Source of the DNA: Geosmithia putterillii
Taxonomy: Eukaryota; Ascomycota; Sordariomycetes; Hypocreales; Bionectriaceae
Direction: 5' to 3'
NCBI GenBank assembly: GCA_900188575.1
Contig: FYEU01000307.1
Coordinates: forward strand, 126,198 to 190,197
DNA length: 64,000 nt
A model generated the notes under the pieces. That model was not told the DNA's origin. It searched no databases and worked only from the letters and a program-made list of their open reading frames with translations. Shown here in pieces: positions 12,588-24,356 of this stretch (positions are counted from its first letter, which is position 1; each line of letters opens with the position of its first letter). The position numbers and the translations under genes were made by a program.

Positions 12588-13638
12588 ACCTCGCCCTTCT
12601 GATTGTCGGAAACCAGCAGCTGCAGCACACTTTACTTTTTTCTTTTCCTTTTTCATTATCCTGTCCACGTTTCCTCACTTTTTATTAATTTGTTGTTGTA
12701 CCATACATATACATTACCATGTTCACCATCACACATTCTCGCCTCATCCTGCCTAGGTGCCATCTACATGTACACCATACTACGTTGTAACACGTGAATG
12801 TTGCGTTGCTTCTGGCGGTTCCTACCGGGCACGGACCTCGATTTGCTCCTAGGTTACCCTGTATTTTTTGAGTGGGTCACGTAGCCAGACTGCAAACGAA
12901 CCGCGGACAGACAGACCCCAGTACCCGATAGGATCGGCGGAAGGTCGCCATACGCAAACAAGCTCGGTGGTATCCGAGCACCTGCAACATGGCCCTTGTC
13001 TAGAGGGTCCTACTACTACACAATGGTTACCCTAATCGACATAGTGCCTTCTTCAGTGGCCCTCTGCGAGTTGTCCTCGCTTCACGCATAGGAAGCACTG
13101 CTCGATTCAAGTAGTAATATACTTCGACATGATTATGGCTATTCTATCTCGACAAACAAACTCACAAACAAGGCAGAACAAGGCAGAACAAGGCAAGACA
13201 ACGCGATGATAAACCAAGACAAGGCAGATACCGCTGCGATAACATGTAGAGTGTATTCGAATATATATAAGTAGACGCCAGTGCCCTATTTTACCTCCAT
13301 TCATTTCCTCCGAAGTATAAACCCAATAGTGTGTAGACAAGATGCCCAATATGTGCAGGGGTTGCTCATCAACCCATATGTCACCGTGTCATGCAAACGC
13401 CGTCCCTGGTATCTTTGTAAATGCAAGAGTTGCCAGAGGCCAAGGCGTCCGGCAGGTAGAGTGTAAAGAAAACGTCAAAAGAGATCCGTCGTAAAAATAA
13501 TAGACAGTCGAGGAGAATCGTTGCGCGTCATGATGAACCGTTCAAAAGAGAAAAGGAAAAAAATAATTGCCGACCAAGGAAAATTGGGAGAGTAAAAGAA
13601 CAAAGTGTCCGGGGTCGAAAGAATCGGGACTTGCTCTT
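12588..13638. other. Convergent intergenic region, tho2 / WSC sensor
   Basis: These 1051 bases lie between two 3' ends. The tho2 side begins with a T-rich stretch (about 12630-12700) suited to 3' processing. A degenerate short repeat, AACAAGGCAG, is present three times at about 13166-13200. No gene is supported. Confidence 0.55.
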
Positions 13639-15391
13639 TTACTCATCCGGATCCGGGTTGGTGGCTCGTAGCACCTTGGGCGGCTGGATCCTCCTCGAGT
13701 AGTCGTGTTCGTCGCGGATCGTGCCGATGCTCTCCTGGCTACCGTTCCGCATGTACAGGCCCTGTTTGAAGGGGTCCATGCGCGGGTCAATAGCCAGCAT
13801 GCTGTTGCGGTTCGAGGTGGGCGAGCTGCTCATCTCGGGGTGGGTCGAGCCCATCATCGACGAGCCGCCGCGGACTGAGGGGTCATCGTTGTAGCCAGCC
13901 TGGGCCTGCTGGTTGCGGCGGCGCTTGAAGAGCCAGAAGAGGACGGCAGCGATAGCGATGAGGATGATGCCGATGACACCGACGACAATGCCGACAATGC
14001 CTCCGGTTCCAAGGCCTCCGCCTGAACTGTCCTTGTTGTTGTTGGCTTCGGCGGCGTCGGTGTTACTGTCTGTGTCCTGGGTCGGCATAACAGTCACCGT
14101 TTTAACTTGGCCATCAGAGGTGAGTGTCTGTATGGCAGTCGTGGTCGCTGGTTCACGTGTCTGGGAGGAAAAGTCAGTATTTGGAGTCTTACAGGTGTGC
14201 CGATGCATATCTCTCTTCACTGGCATGGGATGTGTTGTTCGAGTATGAGCCTTCCAATACCCTTCAAGTGCCCATGCCTTTCGACACGCACTCAAGGTGT
14301 GTATCTCATCCATGACACACTGGTGCCGGGGAATGTGGAGGGTGGAAAGGGACAGCGAGGGGAGGTATGAAAGGGTGGGAGGGTGAGATGGTGGGAGGGC
14401 AGGGCAGGGCAGCATCGTACTGTTGTAGCGGGGATTATAGTTGATGTGGAAGATTGCTCTGTCGTCTCTTCTGCCGTTGAAGACTTTACTGTTGTCGACT
14501 CTTCTGTGCTGGTCTACCATTGGGTCCTTGTTTTAGCCACCGCCACGGGTCCGAGGTAAAACGAGTAATGACGCTGAAGTCAAAAGTTGAAAGCAGCAGA
14601 AACAAACTCGCACGAATACCAAAGACGCAAGTAGGGGCAGCTCAGTGGCCGCTGGAGGAGTCCAGAAAAGGACCAGCGCAGAAGATTCAAAAACGGATAT
14701 CAAGTCAAGTTCAGAGCAGAAGAGTCAGGTAGGAAAGCAGGGCAATAAATGGAGGAAGCCAGGTCAAACGCAGTAGAAAGAGCAGAGCAGTATGAACAGT
14801 TAAGCAAACAATGGTAACTTACAGTCGCGGTTGTTGATGTGGCTTCCTGAGTAGCAGTCTCCGAAGCCTCCGATGTTGTCGACGATACTGCCGTCGACGA
14901 AGCCGACGGGCCCTTTGTTCCCGAGGGAACCTTGCTATCGAGCTCCAGGTAGCTGAAGAGACCCTTACCACCGCAGAATTCCGAGGGGTAGGCGGGACAG
15001 GTGGTGTCACAGTCTCCCGTGTCTACTTGGCTGCTCTTGGATGGCGTGTAGTTGGAGCACCAGCAGGCATTGTCCTGGGTGATGGCCCAGGCGTATTCGT
15101 CGCCGCAAAAGTCGGTGCAGAGACCATTAGTCTGCCAGATACTGACATCTGTGGTCGCAAATGTGGTCAGCTAACAGCTCGGTCACGCGTTGACAATGAC
15201 AACACTCTCTGGGCAAATATTGGGACGAGGATGATTGATTATCGTCGTTACTCACTCTTTGCAGTACCGGCCGTGTTAAATGAGGCACAGATGTCGACGT
15301 CGATGGCGTAGACGGGAACGAGTGATACGGAGAAGACCAACAGGACTGCCGCAATGCCTGTGCTCCTGATCCATGCTGATGATGAAACCAT
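13639..15391 (-). CDS. WSC-domain single-pass membrane protein, probable cell-wall stress sensor
   Basis: Probable plasma-membrane wall-integrity sensor of the Wsc type. Four exons on the minus strand: 15391-15256, 15148-14823, 14498-14421 and 14160-13639. They join in frame to 353 aa. Residues 1-29 form a signal peptide (VLLVFSVSLVPVYA). A WSC domain follows, with conserved blocks GLCTDFC, ACWCSNYTP, CDTTCP and EFCGGKG. A Ser/Thr-rich linker follows, likely O-mannosylated. A transmembrane helix (GIVGIVVGVIGIILIAI...) ends in WLFKRRR, then comes a Ser-rich cytoplasmic tail. Exon 3 (78 bp) encodes only Ser/Thr-rich linker; the two introns around it are long for this window (324 and 260 bp). 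It was placed because it keeps phase 0 on both sides and has the right composition, but it is the least certain part. The tail lacks anything I can tie to a specific Wsc paralogue. Confidence 0.85.
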
Positions 15392-17100
15392 GGCGAGGGT
15401 AGATGTGTGGTGGGGAGGATGAGGAGGGCGATGCTAGAGTCTGGTCGAGGACTTGGCCTGTGGCTCTGTGGTCATGCCAACTTAAGGTGACCAGGTGCGT
15501 GTCGGTAGGACAAAGAGTGGCAGGTGACCTGGCTCGAGAGAAGACGCACGTCTTGATGGTTGCCGTGAATCAAGATCTTCCTGGGTCGGCGGTCGTTTGA
15601 CACCGCTCGTCGTTTGTCGTCCACAGCGTCAGGGAGTCAGCGTCGTCGGCGAGAGAGGGATTTGGTGCAACAACGAAGTGGCCCAAAGGATAAGTCGACG
15701 GCGTCCTTTTTCCTCGTCAAAGAAGAGACAGGAGTCGTGTCTGGTACAGCGCGTGACTGACGGAACAGACGGGTAGCCGGCCAAATACCGGGTGGGGCCC
15801 GTGAGGGTTTGCTGGTATGCTGGAAGAGGCCAAACAGTGCAGATAAGGTGGGGAGACTTTTGGCGATGGGGTGAGCAGTCGGGCAAAAATGGCCGTGTGT
15901 TTACTTTCAGGTCCAACGGTTGAAGGGCGGGTGACCAAAGGTGGTTGCGGTTGTGATTGCGGTTGTGACGGTGGTATTGCGGGATGGGTAGCACAAAGTA
16001 TACTCGTCACCAAAATATCGTATAATCTGTGTCGTCGTGGTCGGCTCTGGAATGAGGTGACTGATGAATCTGAATCGGATCTGGCTGGGGCGCGATCCGG
16101 CTATGTCTGGGGTGGAAACACAGACACAAACACGGGAGTTTTGATTGACGACACTTGTTATCCTGGCTGAGAGCGAGCAGAGGGAGAAGAAAGCGTGAAA
16201 AAGAAGAGGAAGAGATAAGGCTCTCTGAAAAATACACGGGTAAAAATAGAATGAGAAAAAAAAGGCTGAAAGAAGAATAGGTAGAAGGAGAGGAGAACAG
16301 GAGAGCTCCGAGTTCCCGGTGAACCTGACCAAATCCCGGCGACGAATGGAATTATGAAGGGTCTGGTGATGGTTTGATGGAGGGAAACAAACAGTAAAAG
16401 TCGGGTGAGGGAGGAAAAGAGGAAGAAAAGCGTCTTGTGTCGCTCGGGTCTGGGGAAGAAGAGAGGAGAAGGAGAGGCAAAGAGGCTGGCCTGGCAATCC
16501 TGGTTGGCCTAGGCTGGCTTGGCTGCGTTGGCTTGGCTGGGCTGGCAGGGATGGTTGGTTGATCGGTGGGATCAGGCCTCTGTCGGAGTCTCTCCACGGC
16601 AAGAAAAGGCGAGGAGTGAATTGAAGAGGGGGGAGAAGTGACAAGAGAGAGGCTAGGGCAACTGCCAAGTGCCAACAGGGAATGGAACTCGAGGGAACAA
16701 AGGCAACAGCAAGCAAGGACAAGGACAAGGACAAGGACAAGGAACCTGCAGTGGTTGCTTGGGAAGGAACAAGGCAGGTATCCCGGTATCTACGAGTACT
16801 ACGACTACGGAGCGGAGTACGGATGGCAGGTGCGATGGGTCCACCGACTCCAGCGACTTCCAGCTGGACGCGAGTGGGAGGAACTGGCAAACTGGCGGCA
16901 ACATTGGGTTAAGCCGATTAGGGAATAGCAGTGGGACATGCATGCAGTACGTACATGTAGTAGTCACGTACCCACGGATCGGATTACAAGTACGAGTAGC
17001 TGTGCTCGTAATAGTATTACTGCTAGAGGGATTAATCGTGTGTTTTGGGGTGTGCTGATGATTGCGAATCAACACGATGGTGCTGTTTTTCCTCTCTCCG
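15392..17100 (-). promoter_or_regulatory. Upstream region of the WSC sensor, long CT-rich tract
   Basis: On the coding strand of the WSC gene, about 16150-16700 is heavily pyrimidine-rich (GA-rich on the plus strand), with imprecise GGCTTGGCT-type repeats at about 16480-16560 and an AAGGAC hexamer run at about 16714-16744. Long minus-strand frames here (such as 15907-16890) translate to Ser/Leu/Pro runs from this bias and do not look like protein. The region is best read as an extended promoter and leader. Confidence 0.5.
16714..16744. repeat. AAGGAC hexamer microsatellite
   Basis: About five tandem copies of AAGGAC/ACAAGG phase variants sit in non-coding DNA upstream of the WSC gene. The array is short and nearly perfect. 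Confidence 0.8.
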
Positions 17101-17592
17101 TCGCCCCCCTTCCCACGGTTCATACGAGTCCAGGCTGTACGGCAACGGGTAGTAGGCGCAGTTGCACAGCGATAATATGTGCCATGAGTTGTCGATTACG
17201 TCGTCCAGCAGGGTATCAGAGCAAGAGGGGGAAGGAGTTGCCCGTGGACAGGGGGGGAGCGACAGGGAACAGGACAGGGAAGGAGAGGAGGGTCACTCGC
17301 GCGCGCGGCCCTCACGGCGACGGCGCACCGCACGCCCTCGGGCCTTGAGGCCCTGAGGCCCCGAAGCACTGGGGCCCGCTCTGAAGCACTGAGGCACTGG
17401 TTGACTGATTGACTGGCACTCACGCACGCACTCTGGGACAAAGACAGAGACCAAAGGTGGGGGCCGGCTTGGCTGGAGATTTTCGATCGAGAAACGCCCC
17501 ACCCACTGTGATCCTTGTCTGGGATATTCGGTTCGGGATACACGCGAGTACGGACTCCGGAGTATACGGAGCAATGAATATTCGAACCACTC

Positions 17593-17611
17593 GTACGAGC
17601 GCCGCTCGTAC
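17593..17611. repeat. Perfect 8-bp inverted repeat, GTACGAGC/GCTCGTAC
   Basis: Two perfectly complementary 8-base arms are separated by GCC. The hairpin lies in the gene-poor stretch next to a further CGGAGTA word. Confidence 0.85.
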
Positions 17612-17993
17612 TCGGAGTATTACCATGATGAATTTGTGCCGGTTGGCCGCTTCGTATCGCTTACGCACACTATTACCTGCACATACAGGTACTTGTACCC
17701 TCCGTATTCCTCCGTAAGGGTTGCTTCTGGAGGGCAACATGGCGGGAATGGGTGACAGGTGGCGTTCCCGCCATGTAACCAAAAGGAACAAGGAGAGGTG
17801 AGGAAAAAAGGAAGGCAGGCAAACAGGCGAAAGGGATGGATCCATGGAGGGGGAGAGTCAGTGCTCCCCGAGCTCAGATGTAGTGGGGAGGAGGAGAAGG
17901 GAGATGGAATGGACGACGTCAAGCTACAGGTATTACAGGGGGATGATACAGCGGACACAGGCGCCGGCCAGTGGGTTCTACGAGTATAGCGAT

Positions 17994-18048
17994 GGCCTGC
18001 CCTGGCCTGCCCTGGCCTGCCCTGGCCTGCCCTGGCCTGCCCTGGCCC
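17994..18048. repeat. 10-bp tandem repeat (CCTGGCCTGC), about five copies
   Basis: Successive units are identical until the last one degenerates to CCTGGCCCGG. It is a short minisatellite in non-coding DNA with no ORF or gene boundary attached. Confidence 0.9.
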
Positions 18049-19686
18049 GGCCTTTTGCGCGAGTGCCGGCACATATTTACCAGTCATGGTCCTGTTCCTT
18101 CATAGTCTGCAACTGCTGCCTGTGCGCATACTCCGTACAGCGTATCGCAAATGTCCTCGTGCTCGTTCTGATGCTCGTAATTATGTATTCTCCCCGCTAC
18201 TAGAGCCTACTAGCACCGTCGTCTCCAGACCGACAGCAGCAACAGAAAGCATCGGGCATCGGCAGGGGGCGGGTTTTACACCCAGATGATTGGCTACCGT
18301 TGGCTGCTGTTGGCTGGCGCCCAGCTGGCATCTGCAGCCTCCAGCTTGCGGATCCCCAAGGGAAGGAGCGGCGGGGCGCCCCGAGGGTGTACTGTACGAA
18401 TGTGCGAGTGGCATACTGTCCTAATAATAGATTCGCACCTACAGTCTGTCGTCATACGAAGAAAGATGAGCAAACGGGAAAGAGAACTCATGACTTCTTA
18501 ATTTCTTGTCCGTCCATCTGATTGTCTGTAATACTCCGTACGAGGGACAAAGAGACATATTGATACAGCGTACCTTGGCTCATTCACCGGTATACCTGTG
18601 CGAACAGACAGAGGGCCCGTTTACTATATCACCAAGTGGCTGTCCTGCTTGTTTTCAACCGTGTCACCACTCCCACCTATGTACGGCGTGCCATCGTCAG
18701 CTCGTCTCCGATGCGGATACGGGAAAGACAAATGTTTTGTATTCTTACGTACCATGACGGGTTATCAATATGTTATTGATACCTGTCTACGAGTATATGT
18801 ACTCCGTACACCTGTACGAGTACGCACAGGCACTGCCAGTGCTGCGTCCTGACTCCTGAGCAGTGACCACACTCAAGGAGAGACATCCAGGAACGCGCGC
18901 GCCGGGTCCATCTTTTTTTCCACCCACCGCCGTCGATACTGTCTTTTGGTGCGACTCGGGTGAATACTAAGCCAAAAGGTACACACGCCTTTTAGACATT
19001 CGGCGCCAGTTTTTGCCTCTTTGCTCCTCTTTTTTCCAAATTACATTACGGAGCCCTACTGTTTGTGAACTCCGTATGGGCACCGCGAGTATGGCTTCCT
19101 TCTCCGGATGAGGATAGGGACAGTCAACAAAAAAGAAAACAACAAGAGTCAGTCATGGCCCCGCGTATGTGGAGAGATGGGGAGACCTCATATCGCGTGT
19201 GGCCAGGAGAAAAAACCCTAATTGCGGCGATGCTCTCGGGCTGGAGGCCAATACGACGCAGTAATTACGACGTCCGAGTAGATTGAGTATACTAGCAATG
19301 CTAGCAAATACCACGAGTAATAATGCTGGTAAACACTGGCAATAAGCCCAGAAGGTAGTTGTATCCGTAGATGCTACTGCAACTACTAAATACCTATTGC
19401 TTAGTACGAGTAGTGCCTCGACGACTAATCCTCGGTATATTAGCAGGTCCCAGATAGCCACGTCTAACTTTGCATAGCAGCTGTGCTAGTCTCGTAGTAT
19501 GTCTGCTAGCAAGTAGTCCAAACAGCCCAATACCCACTTGGTCAGGACCCGGAGGCGACAAAGCAAATAAAGAAAAGGCAAACAAGAGGCAGAGGAGTGA
19601 CAGGAAAAACATACACACCCCTGGGTAATTTTACCTGTTCCACGCGTACAAGTAGTCGGGAACCTTGGTGGTACGGTACTCCGAGT

Positions 19687-19714
19687 ACACACACATACAC
19701 ACATACACACACAA
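19687..19714. repeat. CA/TA dinucleotide microsatellite
   Basis: A run of CACACA interrupted by TA steps in non-coding DNA. Confidence 0.75.
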
Positions 19715-20242
19715 AGCACATGTATGGACCTGTATTCTAGGTATTACGATGTAATAATCATACGCTACGCCTACTAAAGGAAAAAGCATCGACATGTGGC
19801 CCCTCGTGTGTGTCTGTCTTGTGAGGCTGTCCTCATTCCAAGACGACGTAATGTCTAGGACGGCGGAATAAGAAACCACTGTCGGGAAATGAATTCTTCG
19901 TGACTGATATTCAACGACTTACGAGTAATATAATATGCTACCACTGTACTCTTACCACTCACTACCTACTAATTAGTAGTATACTACGTACTCTTAGCAG
20001 GAATATTCTGTGCTCGTGTAGATGGCCGTGAAAAGGGTGACTCGTGGCTATACCCATGATTACGTGTGTAGGACTCGATAGCTCCATGGCCTCTGCGAGT
20101 AATAATACTCCGTACAGGTATTGCTGCATGCACTGCGCATTCGCCCCAAATCCCGACGACCACGCGATTCCAGTCAATAAACCCTCCCATTTACCTCTAT
20201 AGGGTACATGTGCGATTACGAAGATGCTACTGCAGGTACTAA

Positions 20243-20256
20243 TACGAGTACTCGTA
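20243..20256. repeat. Perfect 14-bp palindrome TACGAGTACTCGTA
   Basis: Self-complementary over all 14 bases. It is followed within 25 bases by CTACGAGTACGAGTA, making a local cluster of the same word. Confidence 0.9.
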
Positions 20257-22240
20257 ATGACTACGAGTACGAGTAATAGTACGGATATTTTGAGTATACT
20301 TGTCTGTACTCTTGAGTCTTGGTACATTTGAAGTACGAAGTACTATTACAGGTAGTCCGCTGTATTGCAAGGAAGGAGAAAATATTCAACTCGAGCAAGC
20401 CCTTTTAGCCGCATCCGGCGGTGCCTCGACGCATTTGGCAGTCGGCACAAGCGACTTGTCCTCTTTATATATTGGGTCGCGCGTTATCGAGGAAACAGGT
20501 CTCGATCTCTGGGGACCAAGAGGTTAATACCGATCAATACGTACGGTTGCCATGTGAATCAACTCTCTACCAGGCCGAGGCATTGCACACAATACAAGTT
20601 TCCGATCTTATTGGGCTGTTGGGCCAGAAGTCTGCTCTGCGATGTAGAGTGGACGTCAAAGAGTGTTGTATGGGTACTACGTATATCAACGCCAGTCATA
20701 ATACAATGGAGTTATAACACTGCCATGTTATAGCCCTGAAATAGATGTTGAAATATATCATAACGGGAAACGGGACACCATTGTTATACGAAGCTATGAG
20801 AATGTCTACGAGAGGTGGCGTGTGAACAAACTGTTGGAATTCCCTGATAACTCACTCTACCTGTCTCCAATTACAAACATCCTTTACAACAGCTACTTCT
20901 GCGAGGACCTCGATACAGAAGTTTATGTCTTTCTACTGCAGTTTCATTTCAAGGACCTCTGTAACAAAAGTAGCTCCCTCTACGACGGCTATACCTCTAC
21001 AACGGTAAAATCTTCAAGTTTCTGGACATTTGCAGTTACAAATTTCTGTACAGGGTAGGCGTCGAACACGGTAGTACCAACTTGAAGCCATGGTAGAAGC
21101 AGCGGTTGTCAAGGTACGCAGAGCAGAGTTCAGTCTTTCTTACTCCTACGAATGGTGGTGCCGAGGGAAAAAAGCCTAGATTTCAGAACCACTACGGAAA
21201 CTCAAGGCAGAGGAAGCGGGGGCAGAAGAAACGGCAGGAGTGACTGGTCGAGGGCATCGTGACGGTGGTACCGATGAGTACGGAAGGCACAAAGGTAGAA
21301 TGAGCCACCAGAGGAGGGCAGGAGCGGTGGAAGGAGGGCCATCCGAGGACCTGGACTGGGAAACGGTTGATTTCCTTTACTTTACTTTACTTTCTTAAAT
21401 CATCACCACCACAGACAATTCCCAGCATCATTGGGATTGTTGAATAAAAGTCGTGACTACTTACTACTACAGAGTCACCCCAGTCTGTCCCAGAAGAAGT
21501 CACATGCAACAGAGGCACCGAGGGAGATGCTAGGCCACATGGAACAGCATTCCTACCCACAATGGTGCTACAATGCCAATGCTATTATCACTACTAGTTT
21601 CGTGGGACTGGGCATTCTTACAGCCTTGTAGTATTTCAACACTTCTTGAAAGTCATCAAGGAAAGCGTCATGACAACGCTGTCGCAAGAGCTCTTCAACT
21701 TCTGCCATAAGGGATGTGACCTGTAAGCCGCCAACCTATGGCCGTTTCTTCAATTCAATGATGGTGACAGTCACGGTGGCAAGGACCTGAAATGCTCCCC
21801 GCCTGGCATTAGGTATTAGCAACGTAGTAGGCAAGGTAGCACTTTTTTTTCCCGCGCCCCAACCAATACTCTCGGACCTCACACCTCCGTCATTCATGAT
21901 TCCCCTCACTCTCCCGCACTCTCCGTCCCACTTTCTCTTGGCCGAAACTCGGATATACGACGTATAACGTACGAGAGTCATCTCTTTCCATCGTTCAACT
22001 TTGTCAAGATAAAATCTCTGACTTTGGCAGTGTCCCTCTTCCCCTTTTTCAATCTTCGCATCGACAAGCGTTGACACTAGGTACGTTGATGTGGAGGAGG
22101 AGCTGTTGATGCTGTACGACTATTGTGGCGCCACCTCACGAAGCTGTGTGTCTTGCGCGGGGCAACTGTGCCTTTGCTTCTCTCGTGACAGGGGCAAATG
22201 GCACAGGTCTTGCTTTTTAGTTCTGCCGGAAGGGACGGAA

Positions 22241-22464
22241 GTAGTAGTTGAGCTTTTTTTCTCTCTCTTCTACTTCTTCCTCACCTTCACCTTCTTGTCT
22301 CCGAGTTGTTACAAAACCTCCTGGTTGCTGACGTCAAGTTGTTGCTTGCTTGTACAGGAACCCCGCCAAAGCTTCCATTTACCCCTCCATCGATATCCCT
22401 CAAACCACCCAACAACAACAACAACAACCAACAGCACAACACCACCACAACAAGAACCACCAAA
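22241..22464 (+). promoter_or_regulatory. GPI leader: T-rich tract followed by a CAA-rich stretch
   Basis: A CT/T-rich block (about 22250-22310) is followed by a nearly G-free CAA/ACC-rich stretch at 22401-22464 that runs into CCAAAATGG. Unstructured CAA-rich leaders are common on highly translated fungal mRNAs. A GTACGT at 22081 and a TGTACAG ending at 22358 could bound a 5'-UTR intron, but that is only a possibility. Confidence 0.45.
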
Positions 22465-24356
22465 ATGGCTCCCGCAAACACGCTGCCCGCCTGGTCGGAG
22501 CTGCAGGCGCACCGTGACGCCATCAGCAAGAACTTTACCCTCAAGGAGGCCTTTGCCTCGGACCCCGAGCGCTTCACCCGCTTCTCGCGCACCTTTGCCC
22601 CCGGCGGCGACGTCTCGGCCGATGTCCTCTTCGACTTCAGCAAGAACTTCCTCACCGAGGAGACGCTCGACCTGCTGGTCAAGCTGGCCGAGCAGGCCGG
22701 TGTCGAGCGCAAGCGCGACGCCCTGTTCCGCGGCGACAAGATCAACTTCACTGAGAACCGCGCCGTCTACCACCCCGCCCTCCGCAATGTCGGCGGCTGG
22801 GAGATGAAGGTGGACGGCGAGGACGTCATGAACGGCCCCAACGGTGTCAACACCGTCCTTGAGCACATGAAGGAGTTCTCCGAGCAGGTGCGCTCTGGCG
22901 AGTACAAGGGTTTCACCGGCAAGAAGCTCACCAACATTGTCAACGTTGGCATTGGCGGTTCCGACCTGTAAGTATTCAACCCAACGAGGGCAACTCTCCG
23001 TGCAGAACAAAACGAGGTGTATAAATTGTATGGCTAACCCCCCAATGACAGCGGCCCTGTGATGGTCACCGAGGCCCTCAAGTACTACGGCGCCAAGGAC
23101 ACGACTCTGCACTTTGTGTCCAACATTGACGGCACCCACATGGCCGAGGCCCTCAACAACTCGGACCCCGAGACGACGCTGTTCCTCGTCGCCTCCAAGA
23201 CCTTCACGACGGCCGAGACGACGACCAACGCTACCACTGCCAAGAACTGGTTCCTCGAGAAGACTGGCGGTAAGGGCGACGTGTCCAAGCACTTTGTTGC
23301 CCTCTCGACCAACGAGGAGGAGGTGACCAAGTTTGGCATCGACAGCAAGAACATGTTTGGCTTCGAGAGCTGGGTCGGCGGCCGTTACTCTGTCTGGAGC
23401 GCCATCGGCCTCAGCGTCGCCCTCTACATTGGCTACGACAACTTCCACAAGTTCCTCGCCGGTGCCCACGCCATGGACAAGCACTTCCGCGAGGCTCCTC
23501 TTCGCGAGAACATCCCCGTCCTCGGCGGTCTCCTGAGTGTCTGGTACTCGGACTTCTTCCACGCCCAGACTCACCTGGTCGCTCCGTAAGTTCCGCCCCA
23601 GTCTACACAGCTACCTTCTATGCTACACCTGGGCTGAGCTAATATGGATACCTGCGCAAAACAGCTTCGACCAGTACCTCCACCGCTTCCCTGCCTACCT
23701 GCAGCAGCTGTCCATGGAGTCTAACGGCAAGTCCATTACGTCGGACGGCTCGTCAGCCAAGTACACTACTGGTGAGTACTCTCCCTCTCTACATCTCTCC
23801 CCGCCCTTGTGTGGATCAAAGACTGACAGTGATAGGCCCTATCCTGTTTGGTGAGCCTTGCACCAACGCCCAGCACTCGTTCTTCCAGCTGGTGCACCAG
23901 GGCACCAAGCTGATCCCGGCCGACTTCATCCTTGCGGCCAAGTCGCACAACCCCATCTCGGACAATGTGCACCAGAAGATGCTGGCGTCCAACTACTTTG
24001 CCCAGGCCGAGGCCCTGATGGTGGGCAAGACAGACGAGCAGGTCAAGGCCGAGGGTGCGCCCGAGGACCTTGTCCCCCACAAGCGCTTCCTGGGCAACAG
24101 GCCGACGACGTCGATCCTGGTGGGCGACTCCATCGGCCCCGGCGAGCTGGGTGCGCTGATTGTCTACTACGAGCACCTGACGTTTACCGAGGGTGCCGTC
24201 TGGGACATCAACAGCTTCGACCAGTGGGGTGTCGAGCTGGGCAAGGTGCTTGCCAAGAAGATCCTCAAGGAGATTGACGAGCCCGGCAACGGCGAGGGTC
24301 ACGACGCCTCCACTGGCGGCCTGATTGAGGCCTTCAAGAAGTACGCCAAGATCTAG
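22465..24356 (+). CDS. pgi1: Glucose-6-phosphate isomerase
   Basis: Interconverts glucose-6-phosphate and fructose-6-phosphate, the second step of glycolysis, in the cytosol. Four exons: 22465-22967, 23052-23585, 23665-23771 and 23836-24356. They join in frame to 554 aa, the expected eukaryotic GPI length. Visible family blocks include NVGIGGSDLGPVMV (split by intron 1), SKTFTTAETTTNA, the FESWVGGRYSVWSAIG signature, and the C-terminal signature INSFDQWGVELGK. The protein ends in KKYAKI. Splice sites are GTAAGT/CAG-type and each junction restores a conserved segment. Codon choice is strongly biased to C-ending codons, which with the CAA-rich leader suggests high expression. No neighbouring gene belongs to the same pathway. 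Confidence 0.97.

Larger units (their letters stand above)
17101..22464. other. Gene-poor stretch between the WSC sensor and GPI
   Basis: About 5.4 kb with no ORF that has coding character: frames are short, starts are mostly non-ATG, and no family motif appears. It holds a 10-bp tandem repeat (17994-18048), a CA/TA microsatellite (about 19687-19714), a TTTAC triplet repeat (about 21376-21393), four exact TACTCCGTA-type nonamers (18129, 18532, 18800, 20106), and GTACGAG-type hairpins or palindromes (17593, 20243). An ORF at 20822-21058 (78 codons, Ser/Phe-rich) has no recognisable feature. The last 200 bases are the GPI leader. Confidence 0.5.

Noticed and set aside
15907..16890. 327-codon minus-strand ORF upstream of the WSC gene
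   Set aside because: It is low-complexity (Ser/Leu/Pro runs) caused by a pyrimidine-rich promoter tract. Overlapping frames are equally open and there is no motif.
15392..22464. Repeat-induced point mutation (RIP) or a decayed transposon in the gene-poor stretch
   Set aside because: I see no long A/T-saturated block, terminal repeats, target-site duplications or remnants of transposase or reverse transcriptase.
22309..23574. 421-codon minus-strand ORF opposite glucose-6-phosphate isomerase
   Set aside because: An antisense shadow produced by C-ending codon bias. It runs across a verified GPI intron and has no motif.
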